Shown: positions 45,065-53,980, numbered from the stretch's first letter. The stretch: DNA of 64,000 bases from Veillonella sp. 3310 (GCF_003999875.1 NZ_RQVJ01000007.1:1-64000), one strand, 5' to 3'. The notes: generated from the letters alone by a model not told the origin. A program made the numbers and translations.

Positions 45065-45424
45065 CTACCAATTGGATTTTCCTTCATTGAACATTTCAAA
45101 TGCATGTGCAATTTGGCGTCTCAATTTTAATCGTTGTGAATCACTTAATACATATTCTACACCATTGTGTGCAATTCGCCCATTTTTTACGATGCTACTC
45201 AAATCGTAAAGAATTTCTCTGGCCATGCTTGCATTGCCTGCCAATTCATCAATCGTTACATCATAATAATTAGCTAATCGCTTTAAGGTTTCCAAATCAG
45301 GCTCTCGATATCCTGTTTCGTAATTTGACAGGGCAGCATTACTAATACCAATATCACGAGCCACATCTAGTTGACTCCGCCCAATCCGTTTACGGGCATG
45401 TCTTAAATTTTCACCTAATGCCAT
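45065..45424 (-). CDS. XRE family transcriptional regulator
   Basis: This 119-residue protein has an N-terminal Cro/CI helix-turn-helix (about 5-60; RSQLDVARDIGISNAALSNY then GYREPDLETLKRLA). A short C-terminal part (about 65-119) has VLSDSQRLKLRRQIAHAF and may mediate dimers. The start has AAGGGGTG upstream. The targets are unknown; the gene stands alone with two possible -10 elements upstream (45440-45490). It lies beside no toxin or phage gene. Confidence 0.9.
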   Translation of the reverse strand: MALGENLRHARKRIGRSQLDVARDIGISNAALSNYETGYREPDLETLKRLANYYDVTIDELAGNASMAREILYDLSSIVKNGRIAHNGVEYVLSDSQRLKLRRQIAHAFEMFNEGKSNW

Positions 45425-45614
45425 TGTATCACCCCTTATACTACGTGAATCTATAGTATAAATAACCTATCCCTATTATAGCATGAGATACAATAGATAT
45501 GCTATAGAAAACCACTACTTCACATCTCACGAATTGTGTATCTCTCTACATTTTTTAGCATTTTTGAATTACATTACACGAATTGAATTGTTTATCCCAA
45601 GTGCACATGCGTAT

Positions 45615-45636
45615 TTTTGATTAATTTCAATCAAAA
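45615..45636. repeat. AT-rich inverted repeat
   Basis: TTTTGATT-aatttc-AATCAAAA is a perfect 8-bp inverted repeat 51 bases beyond the stop at 45687. It could be a weak terminator or an operator; neither flank carries a good U-tract. Confidence 0.35.
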
Positions 45637-45686
45637 GTGATGGTTTTTATTTTATTCTAATCATTTTCACTCATTAATTATTTAAA

Positions 45687-46151
45687 TCATTCATGTGCAT
45701 GTTCTGGTGGCGGTAATTGCTCAACACGGAATACCTCGCCAATAGTTTGAATTTTTCCTGGGATGTATTCAACAATTTGAGTCATTAATACATATAACAA
45801 CCGTGGATCAAAGTTAGAATTAGCACTTTGATTAATACAATCTAAATACACACTATCATCGTCTTCTTCAATATAGTATTTAAAACTTTTATATGTACTA
45901 TTTTCACGATTGATAAACGTTAAGATATCTTGACGATTTTCTTTAGTCACAACGCCGGCACCAATCAATAAGCGAATGGTAGCATAGATCGTATCATCTA
46001 ATAATAAGAACACGGGAATATCCCCTAGTTCTGTTTGTACATAGGAGCGAAATACAACTGTATGATCTTCATCTCCCACTTCACGTTTTTCAAAGCATGT
46101 CAATTTCTCATCTACAAGAAATTGTTCAAATACTCTAGCCTTTTCATTCAT
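45687..46151 (-). CDS. YbjN-like protein, second of two paralogues
   Basis: This 154-residue acidic soluble protein follows the YbjN/type III chaperone-like fold pattern: helix, VVFRSYVQTELGDIPVFLLLDD strands, then helices with a central YKSFKYYIEED. It is clearly related to the upstream neighbour (46220-46768) throughout. The ATG at 46151 has GAGGTG 6 bases upstream. A terminator hairpin whose U-run ends only three bases from that ribosome site separates it from the neighbour, so its expression may depend on read-through. Function unknown. Confidence 0.7.
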   Translation of the reverse strand: MNEKARVFEQFLVDEKLTCFEKREVGDEDHTVVFRSYVQTELGDIPVFLLLDDTIYATIRLLIGAGVVTKENRQDILTFINRENSTYKSFKYYIEEDDDSVYLDCINQSANSNFDPRLLYVLMTQIVEYIPGKIQTIGEVFRVEQLPPPEHAHE

Positions 46152-46166
46152 GGATATCACCTCGTT

Positions 46167-46196
46167 AAAAAAAGGGCATTGTTTGTCACAATGCCC
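46167..46196 (-). terminator. Terminator between the two YbjN-like genes
   Basis: GGGCATTGT-gacaa-ACAATGCCC on the minus strand followed by TTTTTTT (46173-46167). It stands directly against the ribosome site of the downstream paralogue. Confidence 0.85.
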
Positions 46197-46219
46197 ATAT
46201 AAGTTAGTTTTACTACATC

Positions 46220-46768
46220 TTAACCTTTTTTAGATTTTGTGGTTTTACGTGGTTTACTTGCTTTTTTAGAAGCTTCTTCAGTCGTTTTTTCTGTCGCTAC
46301 ATCCTCAGCAGGAGATTCTACTTTCACGCTTTCCACAGCTGCAATAATACGTGTTAAATCTTTTTGTGTATGTGGATACAATACTTCAAAAATGGTATAT
46401 GCTACCAATGCAGGATCGAATGTCTCTCCACTCAATACGCTTACATCTAGAAGAATTGCTTCATATCCATCTTCTTCCATCAAATAATGTTTGAAACATT
46501 TAAATTCACTATTTAATTGATTCAATACATCTAATGTTGCTTTTCGTTGTTCTGGGGTAAAACGACCACCTGCAATTTCTAAACGAACAAAGCCGAATGG
46601 TGTATCATCTAATACCACAAACAATGGGAATACAATATCATTGTATTCTACAGTTGCATCAAATACTACTGTATTATATGGGTCATTTTCAATCTCGCGA
46701 AGAGTGAAAAGATTTGTTAATTCATTTTCTTCAATAAACTGTTGAAATAATTCCGCTTTTTTGTTCAC
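46220..46768 (-). CDS. YbjN-like protein with basic tail, first paralogue
   Basis: This 182-residue protein has a first part of about 150 residues matching the paralogue at 45687-46151 (VVFDATVEYNDIVFPLFVVL and EFKCFKHYLMEEDGYEAI). A C-terminal tail after residue 155 is Lys/Thr/Ser rich (KKASKPRKTTKSKKG) and probably disordered or nucleic-acid binding. The family resembles YbjN, for which no clear enzyme role is known. A promoter lies upstream at 46817-46846. Confidence 0.72.
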   Translation of the reverse strand: MNKKAELFQQFIEENELTNLFTLREIENDPYNTVVFDATVEYNDIVFPLFVVLDDTPFGFVRLEIAGGRFTPEQRKATLDVLNQLNSEFKCFKHYLMEEDGYEAILLDVSVLSGETFDPALVAYTIFEVLYPHTQKDLTRIIAAVESVKVESPAEDVATEKTTEEASKKASKPRKTTKSKKG

Positions 46769-46816
46769 TGTCTTATCTCCATTTTTATTACATGTAAATT
46801 AAAACTCATTACCATA

Positions 46817-46846
46817 ATGATACCACAAAATTAGGTTTCATTTCAA
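46817..46846 (-). promoter_or_regulatory. Promoter for YbjN-like genes
   Basis: Minus-strand TTGAAA (46846-46841), 18-base spacer, TATCAT (46822-46817). Confidence 0.45.
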
Positions 46847-46852
46847 TCATTA

Positions 46853-47434
46853 TTACTTTTCATCTTCTACATAAATGCAACGATCATTTTCAAATCGCGC
46901 AATACGCACTAGGGAGTGCACATCATAGCCTGCTTTTTCTAAGCGTTCACGACCTGGTTGAAAGGATTTTTCAATGACAATAGCAATGCCTTCCACTGTA
47001 TCCCCTGCACCTTCTACTAACTTTGCTAATCCCATAGCTGCTTCACCACTAGCTAAGAAATCATCAATAATTAATACTTTTTCACCAGAAGGCAAGAATT
47101 TTTTAGAAATCGTGACATCGTAGTTTTCTTCTTTTGTATAGGAATATACCACAGAGTGATATACATCTTCTGTCATCAAAATTGATTTTTTCTTACGCGC
47201 AAATACCAATGGCACATCCAATTCGATAGCTACTTGCAAAGCAATAGCAATCCCAGAGGCTTCAATAGTAACGATACGTTCAATACCTCGTCCTTCAAAT
47301 TGCTTAGCAATTTCTTTGCCAATTTGAACAAACAATTTAGGATCAATTTGATGATTTAAAAATCCATCTACTTTCAACACTCGATTGTTCAATACAATAC
47401 CTTCTGCATCAATACGTTGTTTTAATAATTCCAC
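46853..47434 (-). CDS. xpt: Xanthine phosphoribosyltransferase
   Basis: This 193-residue salvage enzyme makes XMP from xanthine and PRPP. The PRPP loop is VLIIDDFLASGEAAMG, and the N-terminal LLKQRI-EGIVL segment and FARKKKSI match Xpt. Length is standard. It is 11 bases after a LysR regulator in the same direction, and no purine riboswitch is visible upstream, in contrast to Bacillus xpt. A xanthine permease gene lies elsewhere in the window (28585-29904). Confidence 0.94.
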   Translation of the reverse strand: MELLKQRIDAEGIVLNNRVLKVDGFLNHQIDPKLFVQIGKEIAKQFEGRGIERIVTIEASGIAIALQVAIELDVPLVFARKKKSILMTEDVYHSVVYSYTKEENYDVTISKKFLPSGEKVLIIDDFLASGEAAMGLAKLVEGAGDTVEGIAIVIEKSFQPGRERLEKAGYDVHSLVRIARFENDRCIYVEDEK

Positions 47435-47445
47435 GATGATCCTCC

Positions 47446-48336
47446 TTATTGTTTTCTGTCTTTCAATATATTGATAAATTGCGAAACGCCTTCTGTTAAT
47501 GCATCCATCCTAGACCGTACCAGTACGATACGCCGTTCAGGAATCTGCAAATTTGTTTTCAGTTCCACTAATGAACCAAGTTTTAATTTCTCTCTAGCTA
47601 CTAATTCAGGCACTAGAGAAATGCCTAAATTAATTTCTACCAAATCCATCAGTACATCTAAGCTGCCTAATTCAAAGGCCGGACTTGTACAGCGATTATA
47701 CGTAACTGCATCAAAAAATGTTCGACTACTAGCACCGATTGTCAGCAGCAACAAAGGCTCTGCCATAATATCATCGATGGTCCAAACCTTTGACTCATCT
47801 TGATACGTAGTGCCTCCTACAAATATATCTTGCATAGATGCTAGTTCCATCACCTCAAGATGATTGTTATCATATAGCTCATCATAGGCATTCACTACAG
47901 CAATTTGAGCCTCTCCAGATTCAATCATTGCCACACATTCTCGTGACGGCCGATTGGTCACTCGTAGACTAATGTCTAATTTTTTCTCTTGCCAACTTTT
48001 GAAAGCAGGCAATAAAAAATGTTTACTCAATGTATCTGTAGCCGCCAAGTGTAAACTTTTATATTCACGAGATAATCGTTCCTGTAATTTTACAATTCCG
48101 TTATCTAAAATAGAAAAAGCTTCTACGGACGTTTCAAAGAGTTCACGCCCTGCTTTTGTAAAAGCTACTGATTTAGTTGTTCTTTCAAATAAAGGAATTC
48201 CTAAATCTTTTTCTAACTGTTTAATACTTTGACTGATGGCCGATTGAGAAACACCATTTGCTTTGGCTGCTTTCGAAAAAGATAAATGCAACCCTACACC
48301 TACAAAGGCACGCAGTAATTCTGCAGATACAGACAT
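47446..48336 (-). CDS. LysR family transcriptional regulator
   Basis: This 296-residue regulator has an N-terminal winged helix-turn-helix (about 5-62; LSFSKAAKANGVSQSAISQS, FERTTKSVAFTKAG). A LysR substrate-binding domain follows. It is divergent from the flavodiiron protein gene and directly upstream of xpt, so it may control either. LysR proteins usually act on the divergent gene and bind a small effector. The effector cannot be assigned. Confidence 0.9.
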   Translation of the reverse strand: MSVSAELLRAFVGVGLHLSFSKAAKANGVSQSAISQSIKQLEKDLGIPLFERTTKSVAFTKAGRELFETSVEAFSILDNGIVKLQERLSREYKSLHLAATDTLSKHFLLPAFKSWQEKKLDISLRVTNRPSRECVAMIESGEAQIAVVNAYDELYDNNHLEVMELASMQDIFVGGTTYQDESKVWTIDDIMAEPLLLLTIGASSRTFFDAVTYNRCTSPAFELGSLDVLMDLVEINLGISLVPELVAREKLKLGSLVELKTNLQIPERRIVLVRSRMDALTEGVSQFINILKDRKQ

Positions 48337-48401
48337 AATAACCTCAATCCACTATGAAATCATATCATTTTTATCATATTTTACTATTATATATGCTTAT
48401 A

Positions 48402-48431
48402 AGTTTACCTACATTTATAACTATTGTCAAA
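48402..48431 (-). promoter_or_regulatory. Promoter for LysR-xpt
   Basis: Minus-strand TTGACA (48431-48426), 18-base spacer, TAAACT (48407-48402). Confidence 0.4.
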
Positions 48432-48481
48432 TTATAAATTGAACTTTATCTATGTATTTCTTATATACCTATATAAAATAG

Positions 48482-48510
48482 TTGCGTTCTAGCTTATAAA
48501 CTAGTAATAT
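48482..48510 (+). promoter_or_regulatory. Promoter for flavodiiron protein gene
   Basis: TTGCGT (48482-48487), 17-base spacer, TAATAT (48505-48510). The spacer contains a CTAG...CTAG pair. Confidence 0.45.
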
Positions 48511-48570
48511 ATATTTGATAAGAAAATCTGGGGCATAACAATCCCCCGTATGTATGAAAGGAATTTAACT

Positions 48571-49803
48571 ATGCATTGCGCACAAAAATTGACTGATCAT
48601 ATTTATTGGATTGGTAGCAACGATTGGAGCACTGAACGATTTGAAAATCTATTCCCAATTCCAAATGGTGTAAGCTACAATTCCTATTTTATTGATGACG
48701 AAAAAACATGTATCGTAGACTCTGTAGATGATAGCATTCGTCAAGAATTCTTTGACAATGTAGAACATTTATTGAATGGTCGTGAGTTAGATTATTTAAT
48801 CGTAAATCACATGGAACCAGACCATTGTGCAACATTAGTCGAATTACTAGACCGTTATCCAAATGTAAAAATGGTAGGTAACAAAACTACATTCCGTTTC
48901 TTTGAACAATTCTATGGCCGTCCAGCGCCTGAGAACTACTATGAAGTAAAAGAAGGTGACACCATCGATCTTGGTCGCCATAAACTTCACAGCTATACTA
49001 TGCCAATGGTTCACTGGCCAGAAGTAACTTGTACGTATGAAGCAACAACTGGTACTTTATTCTCTGCGGATGCATTTGGTACCTTCGGCACTATTAACGG
49101 CAACATCTTCGCTGATCAATTAGATTTCGATCGTGTTTACGAGGATGAAGCTCGTCGTTACTACACAAATATCGTAGGTAAATACGGTGCACAAGTACAG
49201 AACGCATTGAAAAAAGCATCTGCTTTAGATGTTAAAATCATTGCTCCACTTCATGGACCAATCTGGAGAACTCCTGAAACCATCTCTTACATCCTTAATA
49301 AATATATGCACTGGAGCACTTACAATGCTGAGAAAAAAGGCGTTGTCATCGCTTTCGGTTCTATGTACGGCAACACTGCTGAAATGGCACAACAATTGGC
49401 AAAATTATTGTCTTTACGCGGTGTAACAGATATCCGTATTTACGATGTATCTAAAACAAATCCATCCTACATAATCTCTGATGCATGGAAATATAGCCAT
49501 TTAGTATGTATGTCGCCAACCTATAACTTAGGCTTGTACTTGACTATGGAAAACTTATTACATGAATTACATGCATTAAACTTCCATAACCATAAAGTAT
49601 CTATCGTCGGCAACCACTCTTGGGCATCCGGTGCTATGAAACGCATGGTTGAGTACTTCACAAACGAATTCAAAAACATGGAAATCGTTGGTACACCACT
49701 TGATATTAAAGGGGCATTACACGACGAACAATTACCATTGTTTGAAGAATTAGCTGATGCTATCGTTACTTCCTTAGAAGAAACAGATATTAAAACTTTA
49801 TAA
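48571..49803 (+). CDS. Flavodiiron protein (FprA type)
   Basis: This 410-residue A-type flavoprotein reduces oxygen to water or nitric oxide to nitrous oxide in anaerobes. The metallo-beta-lactamase half has the diiron ligands NHMEPDHCATLVE, MVHWPE, ADAFGTFG and PLHGPIWR. The flavodoxin half begins at about residue 260 with FGSMYGNTAEMAQQL and has MSPTYN. No rubredoxin domain is fused. The ATG at 48571 follows AAAGGAA. It is divergent from a LysR regulator. Confidence 0.95.
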   Translation: MHCAQKLTDHIYWIGSNDWSTERFENLFPIPNGVSYNSYFIDDEKTCIVDSVDDSIRQEFFDNVEHLLNGRELDYLIVNHMEPDHCATLVELLDRYPNVKMVGNKTTFRFFEQFYGRPAPENYYEVKEGDTIDLGRHKLHSYTMPMVHWPEVTCTYEATTGTLFSADAFGTFGTINGNIFADQLDFDRVYEDEARRYYTNIVGKYGAQVQNALKKASALDVKIIAPLHGPIWRTPETISYILNKYMHWSTYNAEKKGVVIAFGSMYGNTAEMAQQLAKLLSLRGVTDIRIYDVSKTNPSYIISDAWKYSHLVCMSPTYNLGLYLTMENLLHELHALNFHNHKVSIVGNHSWASGAMKRMVEYFTNEFKNMEIVGTPLDIKGALHDEQLPLFEELADAIVTSLEETDIKTL

Positions 49804-49807
49804 TCAA

Positions 49808-49840
49808 CATAAGCGACTCTACTAAGTAGGGTCGCTTTTA
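49808..49840 (+). terminator. Terminator after flavodiiron gene
   Basis: AAGCGACTCTAC-taa-GTAGGGTCGCTT followed by TTAG on the plus strand. Confidence 0.7.
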
Positions 49841-49875
49841 GATTATGCACGAACCAAATATATGTGGGGCTATAG

Positions 49876-49919
49876 GAAAAATGAGCTGTTATGAAGGGGA
49901 TTCCCCATCATAACAGCTC
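49876..49919 (-). terminator. Terminator after the NfeD-FloA unit
   Basis: GAGCTGTTATGA/TCATAACAGCTC perfect 12-bp stem, then ATTTTTCC on the minus strand. Confidence 0.75.
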
Positions 49920-50035
49920 ATCTTTATATATACTATATAGCTTATTATCTAGTCCGGAATGTAAGTCTCAATCAATTGTGCATATATATCCCACTGCAGT
50001 AAAGATAGCTATTTTCCATAGATACTACTACACTG

Positions 50036-50530
50036 CTATCGATTATGGCGGCGTAACATACGTACTCCTTTAGGTTTTTCTAAAATCATAGACCACACCA
50101 TGCCATGCCTAGCAGCCAAACGCAAAGATTCCTGCCTAGAGGTACTAGGATAACCAGTTCTTTTTTCCCGAACCTCTTCAACAGATGATCTTGCAAAATT
50201 TTTTCTTGTATCTCCTGTTCGTTCATGAACTTCAGCACACATTTCCTCTGTAGTGTATCTCGACGAATCTACCGGTTTCTCATAGGTATCCACACCCATT
50301 GAATTACTTGTATTCTCAGCCCTTTCAGAGGTAGTTCCCTTCATTACATCAGGCTCCATTTTCACAGATTCATCTGAATCCCGTGACAGTGTAATCCCGT
50401 AGTATTCTTCCATTTCCTCCCAAGTCATATCCTTATTCGGAACTGGTTTTTGTGAAGACTCTTCATTGGGCTTTCCTTTTTTAAATATAAAGGAACCTAA
50501 GATAATCAGAATGAGTATCCCTATTTCCAT
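50036..50530 (-). CDS. Membrane-anchored protein downstream of floA
   Basis: This 164-residue protein has a single N-terminal membrane helix (about 3-16, GILILIILGSFIF), then a long charged, Ser/Glu/Arg-rich and probably disordered cytosolic region, ending very basic (KGVRMLRRHNR). I do not recognise a domain. It follows floA by 20 bases and shares the operon with nfeD and floA, so a role at the same membrane domains is likely. Its ribosome site GGAGG lies within the floA-proximal gap. Confidence 0.7.
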   Translation of the reverse strand: MEIGILILIILGSFIFKKGKPNEESSQKPVPNKDMTWEEMEEYYGITLSRDSDESVKMEPDVMKGTTSERAENTSNSMGVDTYEKPVDSSRYTTEEMCAEVHERTGDTRKNFARSSVEEVREKRTGYPSTSRQESLRLAARHGMVWSMILEKPKGVRMLRRHNR

Positions 50531-50550
50531 AATCGGATACCTCCTCCATT

Positions 50551-51558
50551 TTATTCATGTGTACCTTTACCATCGATAGTAGACGCATAATCACCTTCAG
50601 AAATACTTTCACGCATCTTAGTGTCCGCCATAATATTGTTCATCGAATAGTAATCCATAACCCCTAAATTACCCTCACGTAACGCTTGGGACAAGGCTTT
50701 TGGCACTTCTGCTTGGGCTTCTACTACCTTTGCTTGCATTTCTTGTGTATGGGCACGCATTTCTTGTTCTTGCGCTACCGCCATAGCACGGCGTTTTTCC
50801 GCTTGGGCTTGGGCAATTTTTTTATCTGCTTCCGCTTGGTCTGTCATCAATTGAGCACCAATATTACGTCCTACATCCACATCAGCAATATCGATGGATA
50901 AGATTTCAAAAGCTGTACCTGCATCTAAACCTTTATTCAATACAGTACGAGAAATATGGTCTGGATTTTCCAACACGTCCGTATGCTCTTCAGAGGAACC
51001 TACAGTAGTAACGATACCTTCCCCAACACGGGCGATGATTGTGGCTTCACCAGCACCACCCACTAAACGGTCAATATTAGCACGCACTGTGACACGGGCA
51101 CGAACTTTTAGTTCAATACCATTTTTAGCCACTGCAGAAATAATTGGTGTTTCAATCACTTTTGGATTGACCGACATTTGTACCGCTTCTAATACATCAC
51201 GACCCGCTAAATCGATGGCTGCAGAACGTTCAAAGGTTAACTCCATAGTCGCCCGTTCTGCCGCAATCAACGCATCAACTACACGGTCTACATCGCCACC
51301 CGCTAAATAATGGGCCTCTAATTGGTCTACTGTCACATCTAAACCTGCTTTATTGGCTTTCACCAAAGGAAGCACGATTTGAGACGGCGATACACGACGA
51401 AGGCGCATACCAATGAGGGTCATAATACTTACGTTCACGCCTGCTGCTAAGGCAGATACCCAAAGTCCTAATGGGACAAAATGTAAAAATAAAGAAATGC
51501 CGATGATGAGAATAATCGGAAAAACAATGAATCCCACAGTTCCAATAATTGTTTCCAT
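50551..51558 (-). CDS. floA: Flotillin-like protein FloA
   Basis: This 335-residue bacterial flotillin organises functional membrane microdomains. An N-terminal membrane hairpin (about 5-50) precedes the SPFH region ([20 protein letters not shown]) and an Ala/Glu/Gln coiled coil (about 235-290, [19 protein letters not shown]). Length and layout match YqfA. It is eight bases after an nfeD gene, the typical partner. Confidence 0.95.
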   Translation of the reverse strand: METIIGTVGFIVFPIILIIGISLFLHFVPLGLWVSALAAGVNVSIMTLIGMRLRRVSPSQIVLPLVKANKAGLDVTVDQLEAHYLAGGDVDRVVDALIAAERATMELTFERSAAIDLAGRDVLEAVQMSVNPKVIETPIISAVAKNGIELKVRARVTVRANIDRLVGGAGEATIIARVGEGIVTTVGSSEEHTDVLENPDHISRTVLNKGLDAGTAFEILSIDIADVDVGRNIGAQLMTDQAEADKKIAQAQAEKRRAMAVAQEQEMRAHTQEMQAKVVEAQAEVPKALSQALREGNLGVMDYYSMNNIMADTKMRESISEGDYASTIDGKGTHE

Positions 51559-51566
51559 AGTACCTC

Positions 51567-52031
51567 CTATCTATCTGTAGCTCTCACTACAATACGACCA
51601 CCTGTAACAGAAATAATCTTTACCTCTGTACCCGGTTCATAAAACTCGCCATCGGTGACAACATCGAGGAATGTTCCTTCCACTATCATCGTCCCTGCTG
51701 GCCGTAATACCGTTTTGGTTTCTCCAACCTTACCTAACCAACGATTAGGGTCAGGATGACTAGCATAGCCTTTTTCCTTCGTAGATTGCAACCGTAATGT
51801 CAATCGCTCTCCTAACCGTGTGTTAGGGAAAATCGACACAATCCACCATAACAAGAGTACACCTACCACTGAAAGCACTGTAACCGTGATCAATGCCATA
51901 GGGCCTCCACCCATCCAATCATAAATACCCCAGAGAAATAGCAACAGGCCTGTTAGACCAAAGATACCAAACCCAGGTATCATCATTTCGATGAGGAGCA
52001 AAATAATACCACTTACTATAAGTCCTATCAT
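51567..52031 (-). CDS. NfeD family membrane protein
   Basis: This 154-residue protein has about four membrane helices (1-75) followed by a soluble OB-fold domain (about 95-154, with [16 protein letters not shown] and [15 protein letters not shown]). NfeD proteins pair with SPFH/flotillin proteins and are thought to stabilise them. It is the first gene of the nfeD-floA-unknown operon, with an extended -10 promoter. It is the short form, lacking the ClpP-like protease. Confidence 0.92.
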   Translation of the reverse strand: MIGLIVSGIILLLIEMMIPGFGIFGLTGLLLFLWGIYDWMGGGPMALITVTVLSVVGVLLLWWIVSIFPNTRLGERLTLRLQSTKEKGYASHPDPNRWLGKVGETKTVLRPAGTMIVEGTFLDVVTDGEFYEPGTEVKIISVTGGRIVVRATDR

Positions 52032-52067
52032 AATCTCTCCTTTCTAGTTATATACTAACCTACCTGT

Positions 52068-52076
52068 ATTATATCA
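52068..52076 (-). promoter_or_regulatory. Extended -10 promoter for nfeD-floA
   Basis: Minus-strand TGATATAAT 37 bases ahead of the nfeD ATG; the -35 region is weak. Confidence 0.5.
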
Positions 52077-52097
52077 CAATCTTTTTATATAAAAGAT

Positions 52098-52136
52098 GAA
52101 AAAGCTAGTATAGAATACATTCTATACTAGCTTTTA
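52098..52136 (-). terminator. Terminator after DUF898-like gene
   Basis: A long perfect stem AAAGCTAGTATAGAAT/ATTCTATACTAGCTTT (16 bp) with a 2-base centre, then TTCATC on the minus strand, begins just after the stop at 52141. Confidence 0.7.
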
Positions 52137-52140
52137 CCTT

Positions 52141-52446
52141 TTAATCTGCAAAATGCGTATGTTTCACAACCCAATGTGTAGTTTTATTAAATAACCAGAA
52201 CCCATAAATCCCCAATGTAATAATAGTTAAAACAAACCATTTTATATAATTGCCGAATAATTGAGAACCCGTACCATCAAAATAGAGTCGTTTACCATCA
52301 ACTATTGTATTTTCACAAACCCATTTATGAAAGATTACGATAGCCCAAGGAAGTCCAATACCTAATGTGCATATGCTGATTAAACTAGCTATAATGCTAT
52401 ATCCTATATATCCCAATACTGTCCCTTCAAATCTAGATTCTGTCAT
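52141..52446 (-). CDS. Small DUF898-like membrane protein
   Basis: This 101-residue protein has about two to three membrane helices. GLPWAIVIFHKWVCENTIV and LYFDGTGSQLFGNYIKWFV followed by ITLGIYGFW match the DUF898/YjgN pattern. Full DUF898 proteins carry several such modules; this is a one-module version of about a third the usual length. The start has AGAGGAG. Function of the family is unknown. Confidence 0.75.
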   Translation of the reverse strand: MTESRFEGTVLGYIGYSIIASLISICTLGIGLPWAIVIFHKWVCENTIVDGKRLYFDGTGSQLFGNYIKWFVLTIITLGIYGFWLFNKTTHWVVKHTHFAD

Positions 52447-52476
52447 CTCTATTCTCCTCTTTAATACATATGTAAT

Positions 52477-52507
52477 ACAAAAAGAGGCCTTCTAAAGAAA
52501 GCCTCTT
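52477..52507 (-). terminator. Terminator after fumarase
   Basis: AAGAGGC/GCCTCTT stem with a 12-base loop, followed by TTTTGTATTAC on the minus strand, ten bases after the stop. Confidence 0.7.
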
Positions 52508-52516
52508 AGTGATTCA

Positions 52517-53077
52517 TTAAACGTCTTCACGGTATGGAGCTTGACCGATTTCGTAGAAATCGTTTCCTTCGCTATCGATAACAACGATTGCAGGGAAATC
52601 TTCTACAGTTAATTCAGCCAAAGCTTCTGGACCTAAGTCATCATACGCAATAACATCATATTTTTTAATAGATTTAGCAATTAAAGCTGCTGCACCACCA
52701 ACGGCTGCAAAGTAAGTTACGCCATTTTTCTTCATGGATTCGATAACTTCTGGTTTACGGGAACCTTTACCAATCATGCCTTTGATACCTTGATCAAGCA
52801 TTGTTGGAGTGTAAGCATCCATACGACCAGATGTTGTAGGGCCAGCGGAACCAATTGGGTCTCCTGGTTTAGCAGGGCTTGGTCCTAAGTAGTAAACGAT
52901 TTTATCATGCCAATCGATTGGCAATTCTTCGCCACGTGCCAATGCTTCAGTCATTACTTTGTGAGCTGCGTCACGAGCACTATAGATTTTACCAGAGATA
53001 AGAACCATATCACCAGCTTTTAATTTACGGGATTGTTCTTCAGTTAAAGGTGTTTGAATACGAATTTGTTCTGCCAT
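52517..53077 (-). CDS. Class I fumarate hydratase, beta subunit
   Basis: This 186-residue C-terminal half of a class I Fe-S hydro-lyase (fumarase or tartrate dehydratase) has KLKAGDMVLISGKIYSARDA near the start, GSAGPTTSGRMDAY near 78 and YFAAVGGAAALIAK. It works with the alpha subunit encoded 14 bases upstream to interconvert fumarate and malate. Fumarase versus L-tartrate dehydratase cannot be separated firmly, but fumarase fits the anaerobic succinate route. Confidence 0.9.
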   Translation of the reverse strand: MAEQIRIQTPLTEEQSRKLKAGDMVLISGKIYSARDAAHKVMTEALARGEELPIDWHDKIVYYLGPSPAKPGDPIGSAGPTTSGRMDAYTPTMLDQGIKGMIGKGSRKPEVIESMKKNGVTYFAAVGGAAALIAKSIKKYDVIAYDDLGPEALAELTVEDFPAIVVIDSEGNDFYEIGQAPYREDV

Positions 53078-53091
53078 GGTTATTCCCCCTC

Positions 53092-53934
53092 TTAAACTTC
53101 ACCGTGAGCATGACGGCTAGCGTGGCAGCAGATAGTTACTGCTACAGGAAGACCAGCGATATGTGTTGCTGCCCACTCGATATTAACGGAAACTGCTGTT
53201 GTTGTACCGCCTAATTGAGGTCCGATACCAGTTTTGTTAACCATTGCATTGATTTCTTCTTCCAATTTTGCATATTCAGGATGTGCATTGCGTACTTCTA
53301 CAGAACGAAGAAGAGCTTTTTTGGAAAGGAATGCTGCATAGTCCATTGTACCACCGATACCAATACCTAGTACCATTGGAGGGCATGGGTTAGGGCCAGC
53401 TTTTTTAACGATTTCAAGAACTGCTTTTTTAACGCCTTCAACGCCATCAGCAGGAACCAACATTTTTACGCCAGATTTGTTTTCAGAACCAAAGCCTTTT
53501 AACTCTACATTAATATCAACTTTGTCGCCTGGAACAATTTTAGTGTAAATAACTGCTGGAGTATTATTTTTAGTGTTTACACGGTTGAACAAAGGTTCAG
53601 CTACTACGGATTTACGAAGATATCCATCAACATATCCTTTTGCTACACCAGCTTGTACCGCTTCTTCAAGATCTCCACCTTCAAAATGAACATCTTGACC
53701 AACTTCTAAGAATACGATAGTAAGACCAGTATCTTGGCAGATTGGACGATCTTCAGCATCAGCGATTTCCGCATTTTTAATGATTTGATCTAGTACCCCT
53801 TTACCTACTGGAGATTTCTCACATTCATAGCCTTTTTTCAATGCATTATACATATCTTTTGGAAGATGATATGCTGCATTCATACATAATTCTGCTACCT
53901 TTTCTGTTACTTTCTCAACGTGAATGTTACGCAA
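53092..53934 (-). CDS. Class I fumarate hydratase, alpha subunit
   Basis: This 280-residue N-terminal half carries the [4Fe-4S] cluster. Cysteines for the cluster are suggested by EDRPICQDTGLT (near 60), PNPCPPMVLGIGIGGTMDYA (near 182) and AVTICCHASRHA (near 265). Pairing with the beta gene in one operon is the usual arrangement of the heteromeric oxygen-sensitive enzyme. It has a promoter about 50-75 bases upstream. Confidence 0.92.
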   Translation of the reverse strand: MRNIHVEKVTEKVAELCMNAAYHLPKDMYNALKKGYECEKSPVGKGVLDQIIKNAEIADAEDRPICQDTGLTIVFLEVGQDVHFEGGDLEEAVQAGVAKGYVDGYLRKSVVAEPLFNRVNTKNNTPAVIYTKIVPGDKVDINVELKGFGSENKSGVKMLVPADGVEGVKKAVLEIVKKAGPNPCPPMVLGIGIGGTMDYAAFLSKKALLRSVEVRNAHPEYAKLEEEINAMVNKTGIGPQLGGTTTAVSVNIEWAATHIAGLPVAVTICCHASRHAHGEV

Positions 53935-53980
53935 AGTAATCCCTCCTCAACTTAAAACAGAGACCTTTCTCTTGTGTATT

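Noticed and set aside
47435-48570. Purine riboswitch for xpt or the xanthine permease
   Set aside because: I looked for the conserved three-way junction core ahead of both genes and did not see it; xpt directly follows the LysR gene.
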